From Serratia rhizosphaerae (GTDB taxonomy: Bacteria; Pseudomonadota; Gammaproteobacteria; Enterobacterales; Enterobacteriaceae), in NCBI RefSeq assembly GCF_009817885.1, contig NZ_CP041764.1, positions 248,001-312,000 on the forward strand: DNA of 64,000 bases, given 5' to 3'. This document shows, piece after piece, positions 42,477 to 51,797 of the stretch. Numbering within the stretch: the first letter of the stretch is position 1; every line of letters begins with the position of its first letter. The notes beneath the pieces were generated by a model. That model was given only the letters and a program-made list of their open reading frames with translations, made no database searches and was not told where the DNA came from. The position numbers and the translations under genes are program-made.

Positions 42477-43423
42477 GCACGGATCCCCCAGACAAAGGGA
42501 TCGCGCGGGTCGAGCAGCAGCCGGCTGTCGGCGCACACATAGGCCTTGCCGCGAATCGACGGCTGGATCCCATGGGCCAACGGCTGATAACTGGCGTGAA
42601 ATTCACTGCCGATAACGCTAGCCTGACGCCAGATCGCCCCCGGCGACAGCTTGCCGTCGTCCGCCAGACAGGCCAGCTTGGCGCTGGTGCCGGTGCCACA
42701 GGGCGAGCGGTCATAGGCCTTGCCAGGACACAGCACAAAGTTGCGGCTGTCGGCGCGTTCGTCATCGGCAAACAGTTCGATATGATCAATCACGCCGCCA
42801 TCCTCGCCGCATATGCCCGCCTGTTCCAACGCCTGCCGCACCGCCCAGCTGAACGCGGTCAGCGCGTCAATATTGCCACGCGTCACCGCCAGTCCATGTT
42901 CGGCGATCAAGAAGAACCAGTTGCCGCCCCAGGCAATATCGCCGCAGACGCTGCCATAGCCGGGCACCTCAATGGTCACCGCGCGGCGATAGCGGTAGGC
43001 CGGTACATTTTGCACCGTGACGCTGCCGTCCTGATGCAGCCTGGCACTGACCGTACCCACCGGCGTCTCAATCTGGTGGTCGCCGGGGCGGATGCGGCCC
43101 AGATAGGCCAACGACGCTATCAGACCGATGGTGCCGTGCCCACACATGCCGAGATACCCCGTATTATTGAAAAAGATCACGCCGGCGCTGGCCGTCGGCG
43201 AGCAGGGACGGCACATCAGCGCTCCGACCAGCACATCGTTGCCGCGCGGTTCAAGAATAATGGCGCTGCGCCAGTGGTCATGGCATTCGGCAAACAGCGC
43301 CTTACGTTCCGCCATACTGCCGTCGCCCAGATTGGGGAAACCGTCAACGATCAGGCGCGTGGGTTCACCTCCGGTGTGGGAATCAATCGCCCGTAGTGCG
43401 GTGATGGACGTGGAATCGGTCAT
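42473..43423 (-). CDS. 4-hydroxyproline 2-epimerase (proline racemase family)
   Basis: 316 residues from ATG 43423 (GGAG six bases upstream). Both catalytic cysteines are present: [12 protein letters not shown] and [15 protein letters not shown]. That separates it from trans-3-hydroxyproline dehydratases, which have Thr at the second site. [20 protein letters not shown] is the family N-terminus. It converts trans-4-hydroxy-L-proline to cis-4-hydroxy-D-proline, the first catabolic step. It leads the minus-strand operon, divergent from the AraC regulator. Confidence 0.93.
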   Translation of the reverse strand: MTDSTSITALRAIDSHTGGEPTRLIVDGFPNLGDGSMAERKALFAECHDHWRSAIILEPRGNDVLVGALMCRPCSPTASAGVIFFNNTGYLGMCGHGTIGLIASLAYLGRIRPGDHQIETPVGTVSARLHQDGSVTVQNVPAYRYRRAVTIEVPGYGSVCGDIAWGGNWFFLIAEHGLAVTRGNIDALTAFSWAVRQALEQAGICGEDGGVIDHIELFADDERADSRNFVLCPGKAYDRSPCGTGTSAKLACLADDGKLSPGAIWRQASVIGSEFHASYQPLAHGIQPSIRGKAYVCADSRLLLDPRDPFVWGIRA

Positions 43424-43760
43424 CGGGATCTCCAGCGAGTTGATAAAATCTTCACGCCAGCCTGACTGAATTCCCCGCCGCCGGCTTGATGCATTTCGGC
43501 GCAATGCATGGCGAAATCAGCACAGTCGCCCCCGCCTTCGGCCTGTCGGTCACTAACAACCCATAATAATCTCTTATTTATCATGGCATTATTTTTATGC
43601 CAAATCAGCCAAAGCGCATGGTGCGCCAGCGCAGGCGGCCTGGCAGCGGTAAAATTATGCGGTGATCCGCAGTTTTGGCGGACGACGCTTGCCAAGTTAA
43701 ATAAAAGTTAATATTGATCCAAAACCGTTAAATCCAGCGGCCAACAGAAAAGGTACAGCG
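43424..43760. promoter_or_regulatory. Divergent control region of the hydroxyproline locus
   Basis: 337 bases between the epimerase operon and the AraC-type regulator, with no gene. It must carry both promoters and presumably the regulator's binding sites. I could not pick a site with confidence. Confidence 0.5.
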
Positions 43761-44606
43761 ATGCGTTTAGCCAGCAATCCCCCGTCTTCCCCGCCCGCGC
43801 CTGAGATGACGGCAAGGGCGGCAGACGACGACTTTGCCGTCGAAAAACTCAGCCGGCTGTGCGACGGCCTGGCGCAGCAGCGCCCCCACGACCTGCATAG
43901 CGTACTCAATGCTCTGGCGCTGATTGCACCGCTGCTAAACGCCATTCCCAACGTGGTGTTTTTCCTGAAAGACGCCCAGGCCCGCTATCTGCTGGCAAAT
44001 CTGACGCTGGCAAAGCGCTGCGGGTTCAAAACGGTGACGCCGCTGCTGGGCAAAACCTCCGCCGATGTGTTCCCCGCGCAGCTCGGCGCCGGCTATACCG
44101 AGCAGGATCTGCGCGTTCTGCGCCACGGCGTACATATTCAGGATCAGTTGGAAATGCACCTGTACAGCGGCCGAGAAACCGGCTGGTGCCTGACGCAAAA
44201 GCTGGCGCTGTGCAATACGCAGGGCAAAATCATCGGCATGGCGGGCATTTCACACGATCTGCAGGAGGCCAAAGCCAACCACCCGGCCTATCAGCGGTTG
44301 GCGGCGCTGGATGACTATATCCGCCGGCATTACGCCAGGCAGATTGCGCTGGAGGAACTGACCGCATTGACCGGGCTGTCGGTGGCGCAGATCGAACGCT
44401 ACTGCAAGCGCATCTTCCACCTGACGCCACGCCAGATGATCCACAAAGTACGGCTAGAAAAGGCCAGTGCGCTGCTGGCCGGCGACACGCCGATTACCGA
44501 TATCGCCCTGCAGTGCGGCTATACCGATCACAGCGCCTTCAGCCGCCAGTTTAAAGCCATGACCGGCTCAACACCGCGGGATTTCCGCACTTCATTACAC
44601 GCCTAA
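43761..44606 (+). CDS. AraC-family regulator with PAS-like sensory domain
   Basis: 281 residues with AAGG seven bases before the start. The middle (LLNAIPNVVFFLKDAQARYL, LGKTSADVFPAQLGAGYTEQ, GKIIGMAGISHDLQEAK) is a PAS domain. The C-terminus has two AraC helix-turn-helices (QIALEELTALTGLSVAQIER, then DTPITDIALQCGYTDHSAFS with the hallmark FSRQFKAMTGSTPRDFR). It lies between the two arms of the hydroxyproline locus and most likely activates them in response to hydroxyproline or a pathway intermediate. The ligand is inferred. Confidence 0.9.
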   Translation: MRLASNPPSSPPAPEMTARAADDDFAVEKLSRLCDGLAQQRPHDLHSVLNALALIAPLLNAIPNVVFFLKDAQARYLLANLTLAKRCGFKTVTPLLGKTSADVFPAQLGAGYTEQDLRVLRHGVHIQDQLEMHLYSGRETGWCLTQKLALCNTQGKIIGMAGISHDLQEAKANHPAYQRLAALDDYIRRHYARQIALEELTALTGLSVAQIERYCKRIFHLTPRQMIHKVRLEKASALLAGDTPITDIALQCGYTDHSAFSRQFKAMTGSTPRDFRTSLHA

Positions 44607-44800
44607 CGCCCTCGCCGTAAAGCCGCCAATGGGCTTTCCGCTCACGGCAACGGTCGGCGTTGTTCCCGCTGACTGTGCTGATTTCGTCATGCCCGGCGGC
44701 GAAAAGCGTCAAGCCGTCGCCGCGGATTCCGGTCACTCTGTTATCGAATTTCACCAATAACTCACCCTCAATTAACACATTCGACGACAGGAAAAACAGC

Positions 44801-45721
44801 ATGAGCCAAAAAGCCATTAACTGGAGCGGCGTGTTCCCCGCGGTCAGCACCCAATTCCGCAGCGATTTTTCTCTCGATCTGGAAGCCACCCACCGGGTGG
44901 TGAGCAATCTGGTTGACGACGGCGTCTCCGGGTTGGTGGTATGCGGCAGCGTCGGCGAGAACACCTCGCTCAGCGCCCAGGAAAAACTGGCGGTGATCGA
45001 AGTGGCGAAAGACGCCGCCCGGGGTAAAGTGCCGGTGATTGCCGGCATCGCCGAATTCACCACCGCTTTCGCACAGGATATGGCGCAGCAGGCCGCCAAA
45101 GCCGGCGTCGACGGTATTATGGTGATGCCGGCCCTGGTGTACTCGTCCAAACCGCACGAAACCGCCGCGCATTTCCGCAGCGTCGCCGCCGCCACCGATC
45201 TGCCGATTATGGTCTACAACAACCCGCCGATTTATAAAAACGACGTCACGCCGGAGATCCTGATCTCGCTGGCGGACTGCGACAACATCGTCTGTTTCAA
45301 AGACTCCTCCGGCGATACCAGCCGCTTTATCGATCTGCGCAACACGGTCGGCGACCGCTTTGTGCTGTTCGCCGGGCTGGACGATGTGGTGGTGGAAAGC
45401 ATCGCCGTCGGCGCCGAGGGCTGGATTTCCGGCATGTCCAACGCCTTCCCCCGCGAGGGGGAAACGCTGTTCCGGCTGGCGAAGCAAAAACGCTTCGACG
45501 AGGCGCTGGCGCTGTACCGCTGGTTTATGCCGCTGCTGCACCTCGACGCACGACCGGATTTGGTGCAGTGCATCAAGCTGTGTGAAGAGCTGGTTGGCCG
45601 CGGCAGCGCGGTCACCCGCCCGCCGCGTCTGGCGCTGGAGGGCGAAACCCGTCAGCAGGTGGTCGCCGTCGTCGAACAGGCGCTGGCACAGCGTCCGGCG
45701 CTGCCGGACGTCGGTCTGTAA
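44801..45721 (+). CDS. Pyrroline-4-hydroxy-2-carboxylate deaminase (DapA family)
   Basis: 306 residues from ATG 44801 (AGGA upstream). This is a class I aldolase/DapA TIM barrel: VCGSVGENTSLSAQEKLAVI, the tyrosine in MVYNNPPIYKNDVT, and Schiff-base lysine in IVCFKDSSGDTSR. In hydroxyproline clusters this paralogue deaminates and dehydrates pyrroline-4-hydroxy-2-carboxylate to 2-oxoglutarate semialdehyde. First gene of the plus-strand group; the next gene uses its product. Other DapA-family activities cannot be excluded by sequence alone. Confidence 0.88.
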   Translation: MSQKAINWSGVFPAVSTQFRSDFSLDLEATHRVVSNLVDDGVSGLVVCGSVGENTSLSAQEKLAVIEVAKDAARGKVPVIAGIAEFTTAFAQDMAQQAAKAGVDGIMVMPALVYSSKPHETAAHFRSVAAATDLPIMVYNNPPIYKNDVTPEILISLADCDNIVCFKDSSGDTSRFIDLRNTVGDRFVLFAGLDDVVVESIAVGAEGWISGMSNAFPREGETLFRLAKQKRFDEALALYRWFMPLLHLDARPDLVQCIKLCEELVGRGSAVTRPPRLALEGETRQQVVAVVEQALAQRPALPDVGL

Positions 45722-45776
45722 ATCCTGACGCGCCCCTTGCCGCATTCAGGGGCGCCGCAACCACAGCGGGGACACT

Positions 45777-47366
45777 ATGCCTATCACCACCCTCAGCGGA
45801 AAGCAGTTTATCGGCGGCCGCCGCGTCGCCAGCGGCACGGCCGACCTTATCAGCCTGCGTGCCGATAACGGTCAGCCCACCGGCTATCGCTTCCATCAGG
45901 CCAGTCGGCACGAGGCCGCTTGCGCCGCACTCGCGGCACAATCAGCGTTTGTTGCCTACGCACAGACCAGCTGCCAGCAGCGCGCGTCCTTCCTTGACGC
46001 CATTGCCGATCAACTTGATGCGCTGGATGATGACTTTTTTACCGTCGTCCAGCAGGAAACCGCGCTGCCGCCGGCGCGCCTGCAGGGTGAACGCGCCCGC
46101 ACCAGCGGCCAAATGCGGCTGTTCGCCGAACTGCTGCGCCGTGGCGACGTTATCGGCGCGCGGATTGACAGCGCCCAGCCAGAACGCACGCCGCTGCCGC
46201 GCCCGGATTTACGTCAGTACCGCACCGCCATCGGCCCGGTGGCGGTATTCGGCGCCAGCAATTTCCCGCTGGCGTTCTCCACTGCCGGCGGCGATACCGC
46301 TGCCGCGCTGGCCGCCGGTTGTCCGGTGGTGTTTAAAGCGCACGGCGGCCATATGGCCACCGCAGAGCTGATCGCACAGGCGATCGAACGTGCGGTAGCA
46401 CAGCAGCAGATGCCCGCCGGGGTGTTCAATATGATCTTCGGCGACCGTATCGGCGCCGATCTGGTACAGCACCCGGCCATTCAGGCGGTCGGCTTTACCG
46501 GCTCGCTCAAGGGCGGCCGCGCGCTGTTCGATCTGGCGCAGCAACGCCCGCAGCCGATCCCGGTGTTCGCCGAGATGTCGAGCATCAACCCGGTGATCGT
46601 GCTGCCGCAGGCGCTGGCGCAGCGCGGCCGGCAAATCGCACAGCAGTTGGCGGCGTCGGTTACTCTGGGCTGCGGCCAGTTCTGCACCAAGCCCGGTTTG
46701 ATCCTCGGCGTGCGCAGTCCGGCACTTGAACAATTTATCACCGCGCTGAGTCAACAGATCGAAGCGGCCGAACCGCAGACCATGCTCAATACCGCTACTT
46801 TGCACCATTATCATCAGGGGCTGAACGAACTGGAACAGCATCCAGGCATCGCGCACCTGGCCGGCCGGCGTGACGCCCCTGGCCATCAGGCCTGCGCGCA
46901 GCTGTATCAGGCGGAAGGCCGGCTGCTGTTGACGGCGGATACGCGGCTGCAGGAAGAGGTGTTTGGCCCGGTCGCCATCGTGGCGGCGCTGGACGACGAG
47001 CAACAGCTGCAGCAGGCGCTGAACGCGCTGCAAGGGCAACTGACCGCCACGCTGCTGGCCGATGACGCCGACCTGACCGCCGCCGCGCCGCTGCTGGCCT
47101 GTTTAACGCATAAAGCCGGGCGGGTGTTGTTTAACGGCTACCCCACCGGGGTGGAAGTTTGCGACGCCATGGTGCACGGCGGGCCTTACCCCGCTACCAG
47201 CGACGCCCGCGGCACCTCGGTCGGCACGCTGGCGATCGAGCGTTTTATGCGGCCGGTCTGTCTGCAAAATGCGCCGCCGTCGCTGCTGCCTCCTGCCCTG
47301 CAGGATGAAAATCCGCTTAATTTGCTGCGACTGGTAAACGGCGTTTACCGGCGCGATCCGCTGTGA
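45777..47366 (+). CDS. 2-oxoglutarate semialdehyde dehydrogenase
   Basis: 529 residues. Aldehyde dehydrogenase signatures: AIGPVAVFGASNFPLAFSTA (cofactor-proximal Asn), AVGFTGSLKGGRALFDLA, catalytic Glu in PVFAEMSSINPV and catalytic Cys in LGCGQFCTKPGL. The length and the FG(D)-rich C-terminus (MVHGGPYPATSDARGTSVGT) fit the ketoglutarate-semialdehyde group rather than short ALDHs. It oxidises the deaminase product to 2-oxoglutarate with NAD(P), feeding the citric acid cycle. Confidence 0.93.
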   Translation: MPITTLSGKQFIGGRRVASGTADLISLRADNGQPTGYRFHQASRHEAACAALAAQSAFVAYAQTSCQQRASFLDAIADQLDALDDDFFTVVQQETALPPARLQGERARTSGQMRLFAELLRRGDVIGARIDSAQPERTPLPRPDLRQYRTAIGPVAVFGASNFPLAFSTAGGDTAAALAAGCPVVFKAHGGHMATAELIAQAIERAVAQQQMPAGVFNMIFGDRIGADLVQHPAIQAVGFTGSLKGGRALFDLAQQRPQPIPVFAEMSSINPVIVLPQALAQRGRQIAQQLAASVTLGCGQFCTKPGLILGVRSPALEQFITALSQQIEAAEPQTMLNTATLHHYHQGLNELEQHPGIAHLAGRRDAPGHQACAQLYQAEGRLLLTADTRLQEEVFGPVAIVAALDDEQQLQQALNALQGQLTATLLADDADLTAAAPLLACLTHKAGRVLFNGYPTGVEVCDAMVHGGPYPATSDARGTSVGTLAIERFMRPVCLQNAPPSLLPPALQDENPLNLLRLVNGVYRRDPL

Positions 47367-47403
47367 ACAGCACCTGCAATGAGATAATAAAAGGGTAGCC
47401 ACC

Positions 47404-48969
47404 ATGACCACACAGGGTAAATTCAAGAAGCAGCTGACGCTCACCGATCTGACATTTATCGGCCTGGGCGCCATTTTTGGCTCCGGCTGGCTGTTCGCCG
47501 CCAGCCACGTCTCGTCCATCGCCGGTCCGGCGGGGATCTACTCCTGGCTGATCGGCGGGCTGGCGGTGCTGCTGCTCGGCATTGTCTATTGCGAACTGGG
47601 GGCGGCGCTGCCGCGCGCCGGCGGCATCATCCGCTATCCGGTATTTTCTCACGGCGAGCTGATGGGCTACCTGCTCGGCTTTATCACGCTGATCGCCTTC
47701 TCCAGCCTGATCTCGATTGAAATCGTCGCCGCCCGCCAGTACGCCGCCGCCTGGTTTCCCTTCCTCAGCCAGCCGGATTCGGGCGATCCCACGCTGTTCG
47801 GCTGGCTGGTGCAGTTGCTCCTGCTGTGCCTGTTCTTCGCGCTCAACTATTACAGCGTGAAGACCTTCGCCAAATCCAACAACTTCATCAGTATTCTGAA
47901 ATTCCTGGTGCCGCTGCTGGTGATAGTGGTGCTGTTTACCTTCTTTAAGCCGGAAAATCTGCACAGTCAGGGCTTCGCCCCTTACGGCGCAGCCGGCGTG
48001 GAGGCGGCAATTTCTGCCGGCGGCATTATTTTCGCCTATCTGGGGCTGACGCCGATTATCTCGGTAGCCAGCGAAGTGCAAAAGCCGCAGCGCACTATTC
48101 CCATCGCCCTGATCCTCTCCGTACTGCTCTCGACGGTGATCTATGTCCTGCTGCAGCTGGCTTTTCTCGGCAGCATTCCCGCCGAAATGCTGAGCGGCGG
48201 CTGGTCAGGCATCAGCAAGCAGTTCTCGCTGCCCTACCGCGATATCGCCATTACGCTCGGCATGGGCTGGCTGGCGTTTCTGGTGGTCAGCGACGCGATT
48301 ATCTCCCCCAGCGGCACCGGCAACATCTATATGAACGCCACGCCGCGCGTAGTCTACGGCTGGGCACGCGCCGGCACCTTTTTTAAAGTTTTTACCCGCG
48401 TCGACGGCGAATCCGGCATTCCGCGCCCGGCTCTGTGGCTGACCTTCGCGCTGTCGATCTTCTGGACGCTGCCGTTCCCGTCCTGGGAGCGGCTGATCGG
48501 CGTGGTGTCCGCCGCGCTGGTGCTGAGCTATGCCATCGCGCCGGTTACCGCCGCCGGGCTGCGTCGCAACGCGCCGGATCTGCAGCGGCCGTTTTTGGTG
48601 CGCGGCTTCTGCGTGCTCGGTCCGCTATCGTTTATTATTTCCGCGCTGATCGTCTACTGGTCCGGCTGGAACACCATTTCCTGGCTGCTGGGCCTGCAGA
48701 TCCTGATGTTTCTTATCTATATCCTGTTCAAAAAGCAGGTGCCGACGCACGCCGTCAGTCTGCGCCAGCAGGTTTACTCTTCGCTGTGGCTGGTAGCCTT
48801 CTATGCGCTGATCATTATCGTCTCCTATCTGGGCAGTTTCGGCGGCATCGGCGCCATCGGCCACCCGTGGGACACCCTGACGGTGGCGGTGATTGCATTG
48901 GCGATCTACTACTGGGGCGCCTATACCTGTTTACCTCAGGCAAATTTTGTCGGGGATGAAGAAGAGTAA
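47404..48969 (+). CDS. APC-family amino acid permease, probable hydroxyproline importer
   Basis: 521 residues, about 12 membrane helices. The N-terminus KKQLTLTDLTFIGLGAIFGS, then GWLFAASHVSSIAGPAG, is the APC-family substrate-binding helix 1 region; the sequence resembles AspT/YveA-type transporters. AAGGG precedes the start. Lying between the dehydrogenase and the reductase, it most plausibly imports hydroxyproline or proline; the substrate is inferred from context only. Confidence 0.85.
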   Translation: MTTQGKFKKQLTLTDLTFIGLGAIFGSGWLFAASHVSSIAGPAGIYSWLIGGLAVLLLGIVYCELGAALPRAGGIIRYPVFSHGELMGYLLGFITLIAFSSLISIEIVAARQYAAAWFPFLSQPDSGDPTLFGWLVQLLLLCLFFALNYYSVKTFAKSNNFISILKFLVPLLVIVVLFTFFKPENLHSQGFAPYGAAGVEAAISAGGIIFAYLGLTPIISVASEVQKPQRTIPIALILSVLLSTVIYVLLQLAFLGSIPAEMLSGGWSGISKQFSLPYRDIAITLGMGWLAFLVVSDAIISPSGTGNIYMNATPRVVYGWARAGTFFKVFTRVDGESGIPRPALWLTFALSIFWTLPFPSWERLIGVVSAALVLSYAIAPVTAAGLRRNAPDLQRPFLVRGFCVLGPLSFIISALIVYWSGWNTISWLLGLQILMFLIYILFKKQVPTHAVSLRQQVYSSLWLVAFYALIIIVSYLGSFGGIGAIGHPWDTLTVAVIALAIYYWGAYTCLPQANFVGDEEE

Positions 48970-48986
48970 ATAAGGAGGGTATCACC

Positions 48987-50000
48987 ATGACGGCAAGCGT
49001 ACGCCTGACGCTAGATCAGGCCTACCACTTAGCACAGCGCGCACTACGCAGCAACGGATTCAGCGCCGAACACGCCGACGCGGTGGCGCAGAACGTCACC
49101 GCCGGAGAGCGCGACGGCTGCGCCTCGCACGGGCTGTATCGCATTCTCGGCTGCGTACACTCGCTGCAGATGGGGAAAGTCTCCGCCGATGCCGAACCGG
49201 AGCTTATCGACAGCGCCCCCGCCATTATGCGGGTCAACGCCCACGGCGCCTTTTCGCTGGTGGCCTACCGCCGGGCGCTGCCGGCGTTTGTTGACAAAGT
49301 AAAACACAACGGCATCGCCGCGCTGGCGATCAACCACTGCGTACACTTCTCGGCGCTGTGGGCCGATATCGAACCGCTGACCGACCAAGGACTGGTGGCG
49401 CTGGCCTGTACTCCCAGCCACGCCTGGGTGACGCCGGCCGGCGGCAGCCAGCCGCTGTTCGGCACCAACCCTATCGCCTTTGGCTGGCCGCGCCCCGGGC
49501 AGCCGCCTTTTGTGTTTGATATGGCGACCAGCGCCGCGGCGCGCGGCGAGATAGAGCTGCACCGGCGCGCCGGCACACCGCTGCCGCCTGGCTGGGGAAT
49601 CGACAAGGAGGGACGGCCATCAACCGATGCCGCCAGCGTGCTGGCCGGCGCCATGCTGACCTTCGGCGGGCATAAAGGCTCTGCGCTGGCGGCGATGGTG
49701 GAATTATTGGCCGGACCGTTAATCGGCGATATGACCAGTAAAGAGTCACTGGCGTTTGATAATCAGACCGGTTCATCGCCTTACGGCGGCGAGTTGATTA
49801 TCGCCATGGATCCGCAGCGCTTTTTGGGGGAGCAGCAGGCAAGCTATCTGGCCCACGCCGAAACGCTGTTCAACGATATGCGGCAACAGGGCGCACGGCT
49901 GCCCGGCGAACGACGTTTTCGCCAGCGCCCGCAGAGCGAGCAGCACGGCATCGAACTGCCGCAGGCGCTGTACGATGAGATTGAGGCGCTGTGCCGTTAA
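48987..50000 (+). CDS. Delta1-pyrroline-2-carboxylate / piperideine-2-carboxylate reductase (Ldh/MDH2 family)
   Basis: 337 residues with AAGGAGG before the ATG. ERDGCASHGLYRILGCVHSL carries the family's catalytic His (SHG), followed by HFSALWADIEPLTDQGLVAL, GTNPIAFGWPRP and FGGHKGSALAAMVELLAG. Family members reduce pyrroline-2-carboxylate to L-proline with NADPH. Its presence suggests the locus also handles 3-hydroxyproline-derived or D-proline-derived pyrroline-2-carboxylate. Last gene of the plus-strand group, ending at a terminator. Confidence 0.87.
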   Translation: MTASVRLTLDQAYHLAQRALRSNGFSAEHADAVAQNVTAGERDGCASHGLYRILGCVHSLQMGKVSADAEPELIDSAPAIMRVNAHGAFSLVAYRRALPAFVDKVKHNGIAALAINHCVHFSALWADIEPLTDQGLVALACTPSHAWVTPAGGSQPLFGTNPIAFGWPRPGQPPFVFDMATSAAARGEIELHRRAGTPLPPGWGIDKEGRPSTDAASVLAGAMLTFGGHKGSALAAMVELLAGPLIGDMTSKESLAFDNQTGSSPYGGELIIAMDPQRFLGEQQASYLAHAETLFNDMRQQGARLPGERRFRQRPQSEQHGIELPQALYDEIEALCR

Positions 50001-50006
50001 ACCGTC

Positions 50007-50029
50007 CCCCTCTCCCGTCGGGAGAGGGG
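50007..50029. terminator. Convergent terminator
   Basis: CCCCTCTCCC and GGGAGAGGGG form a perfect 10-pair stem with a three-base loop between the convergent reductase and universal stress genes. Confidence 0.75.
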
Positions 50030-50036
50030 TTTACGC

Positions 50037-50465
50037 TTATCTGACCACCATCACCGAGGTTTTGGCATGGCGCACGATCGCCGCAGCGTTGGAGCCGAGC
50101 AGATAGGTTTTGACGCTGGGACGCCGTGAGCCGACCACGATCAGATCAGCGCCGATCTCGTCGGCCAGCTGCAGCACTTCATCACGCGGTGAACCGAAAC
50201 TGATGGTATAGGACAGACGATCCAGCGGCAGCTCCATTTCCGAAATGATGTTCTTCAGCTTGTCGATCGCGTTAACTTCCGCCTGATTTTCAAATTCTTT
50301 AATGCCGAACGAATAGGCAGTGACAAATGCCGATGCGTCCGGCAACGCATGAAACAGGTGTACCTTGGCGCCCGAAACCTTGGCCAGATACTCCACATGC
50401 TTGATTGCGTTGTCCGTCAGTTGCGGCTCTTCAAGATCAACCGGTACTAAAATCATCTGGTACAT
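50037..50465 (-). CDS. Universal stress protein, UspF/UspG type
   Basis: 142 residues. MILVPVDLEEPQLTDNAIKH, then FGSPRDEVLQLADEIGADLI, and the ATP-binding GxxxxxxxxxxxG(S) loop as VGSRRPSVKTYLLGSNAAAI, ending in SVMVVR. The SxRPSxxTYLLGSNA string is typical of the UspF/UspG group, cytoplasmic nucleotide-binding proteins induced by stress and adhesion. Which of the two it is cannot be settled here. Confidence 0.9.
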   Translation of the reverse strand: MYQMILVPVDLEEPQLTDNAIKHVEYLAKVSGAKVHLFHALPDASAFVTAYSFGIKEFENQAEVNAIDKLKNIISEMELPLDRLSYTISFGSPRDEVLQLADEIGADLIVVGSRRPSVKTYLLGSNAAAIVRHAKTSVMVVR

Positions 50466-50650
50466 ATGTCATCCCTATTTGGTGGTAGCCCTGTGGCTTC
50501 CAGCTTACTGCTGAAGACGATGCGGATGAATTGATTTGTCGGTTTTTTGTGATCGGGGGTTAATACTCTTTCACCGCCTGCGCGGCGTTACCAAAAGGCG
50601 GGCGAGAAGATCACGCCGGAGGCCGCATACCGTCGCCCCCGGCACAATAT

Positions 50651-50998
50651 TTATGCTTTGGTTTTTTCCAGCTGTTTGATCAGTACATAACGCAGCGAAG
50701 ACGCATCGGCCGGGACATTCTCCAGCTCGCTGACGTTTACCTGCAGTTTATAGCGATAGCCGGGGGTAAACTCGAAACCTTCAATCTGGGTGTAAAACAG
50801 CTCCCACTGCGCATCCGGCGACTGACGCACCTGCATGCATTTCATCGGCGCGACGCCCACGCAATCCACCAGACGGCTGTTGACGTATAAGGTTTCGTTT
50901 TTGCCGGCGGCCGGCGCTGACGCTTCCGGCGACGTTGACGGCTGGCTGCAGCCGGTCAGGCTGGCCAGTAATAATAATGCTAATGATTTGTTTTTCAT
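50651..50998 (-). CDS. DUF4377 lipoprotein
   Basis: 115 residues. Signal peptide with lipobox SLTGC, a Ser/Ala/Pro linker, then LYVNSRLVDCVGVAPMKCMQ, then VRQSPDAQWELFYTQIEGFE and YRYKLQVNVSE: the DUF4377 domain with its paired cysteines around a catalytic-looking but uncharacterised loop. These domains often accompany META/HslJ proteins. Likely outer-membrane or periplasmic; function unknown. Confidence 0.88.
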   Translation of the reverse strand: MKNKSLALLLLASLTGCSQPSTSPEASAPAAGKNETLYVNSRLVDCVGVAPMKCMQVRQSPDAQWELFYTQIEGFEFTPGYRYKLQVNVSELENVPADASSLRYVLIKQLEKTKA

Positions 50999-51797
50999 GC
51001 TTTGTTCCCTCAGAGGTTAAGGCAGCATGATAGCAACACAATACGCCGCACAACAAAATAAAAAACTATACTTACACCAACCACCAGCTAATCAAATGGC
51101 AATAAATAAAAAAGACAGATGAGCCTTCTGGTCGTGCCTGACGCCAAAATCGATGAAAATTCCACCACTCGGCGGCAGGCACAGAAAATTTTGTGCATGA
51201 CAAGAAATAGGGAGAAAAAGCCGCACATCCACGCCTCTGGGCGGCAAATTTGCGCCAGATCACCTTTCTGACTCAAAGCGAAACGCGACTGCAATTTTGC
51301 GCGACACCGCACAAATTTAACGCCCTCTCGCCAGCATGAGCGTGAAACAGATGCGCTAAGCCAATGATTTTTAGCAGCCTGATACTTAACGCCTGCCACA
51401 GCCTGACGTAAACCGTTCATCGGCACCGTCCTGTCAGACCCCGGCGGTTCACGCCGGCCCGACGGCAAGCGTTCACATCGGGCCAGGCGTCATTACGCAT
51501 TAGTTTTTTTCATGCTAAAAATTTAACCTACTGAGATATCAACGAGATAGCTTTGGCAAAGGCTGTTAATTTTTTATTCCTGAGGGTAACCTTGCGTCTC
51601 CTGAAGGTCCGATTTACCTCCTGTGAACAAGAAACAACCAACCTTTCCCCTGGGCGTTAAATGTTGTAAACATGTTGCGCAAAGGTGAATTAGTAACACC
51701 ACCTTAATTCAAGCCGGACAACCGGATAAACGTATAAGAAAGAGCCAATTTAGAGCTCGTAATTTCACTCATGACAGGTAAGACAGGACATCATCAG
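50999..51797. other. Long leader/intergenic region upstream of cycA
   Basis: About 800 bases without a convincing gene. A minus frame at 51088-51468 lacks a ribosome-binding site and a recognisable product. The region contains the cycA promoter and probably a long 5' untranslated leader. In enterobacteria cycA is repressed by the GcvB small RNA; I did not identify that site here. Confidence 0.5.

Noticed and set aside
44768..45745. 325-codon minus-strand open frame
   Set aside because: Antisense shadow of the DapA-family deaminase; no motif or ribosome-binding site.
51088..51468. 126-codon minus-strand open frame upstream of cycA
   Set aside because: No ribosome-binding site and no family; it lies in the likely cycA leader region.
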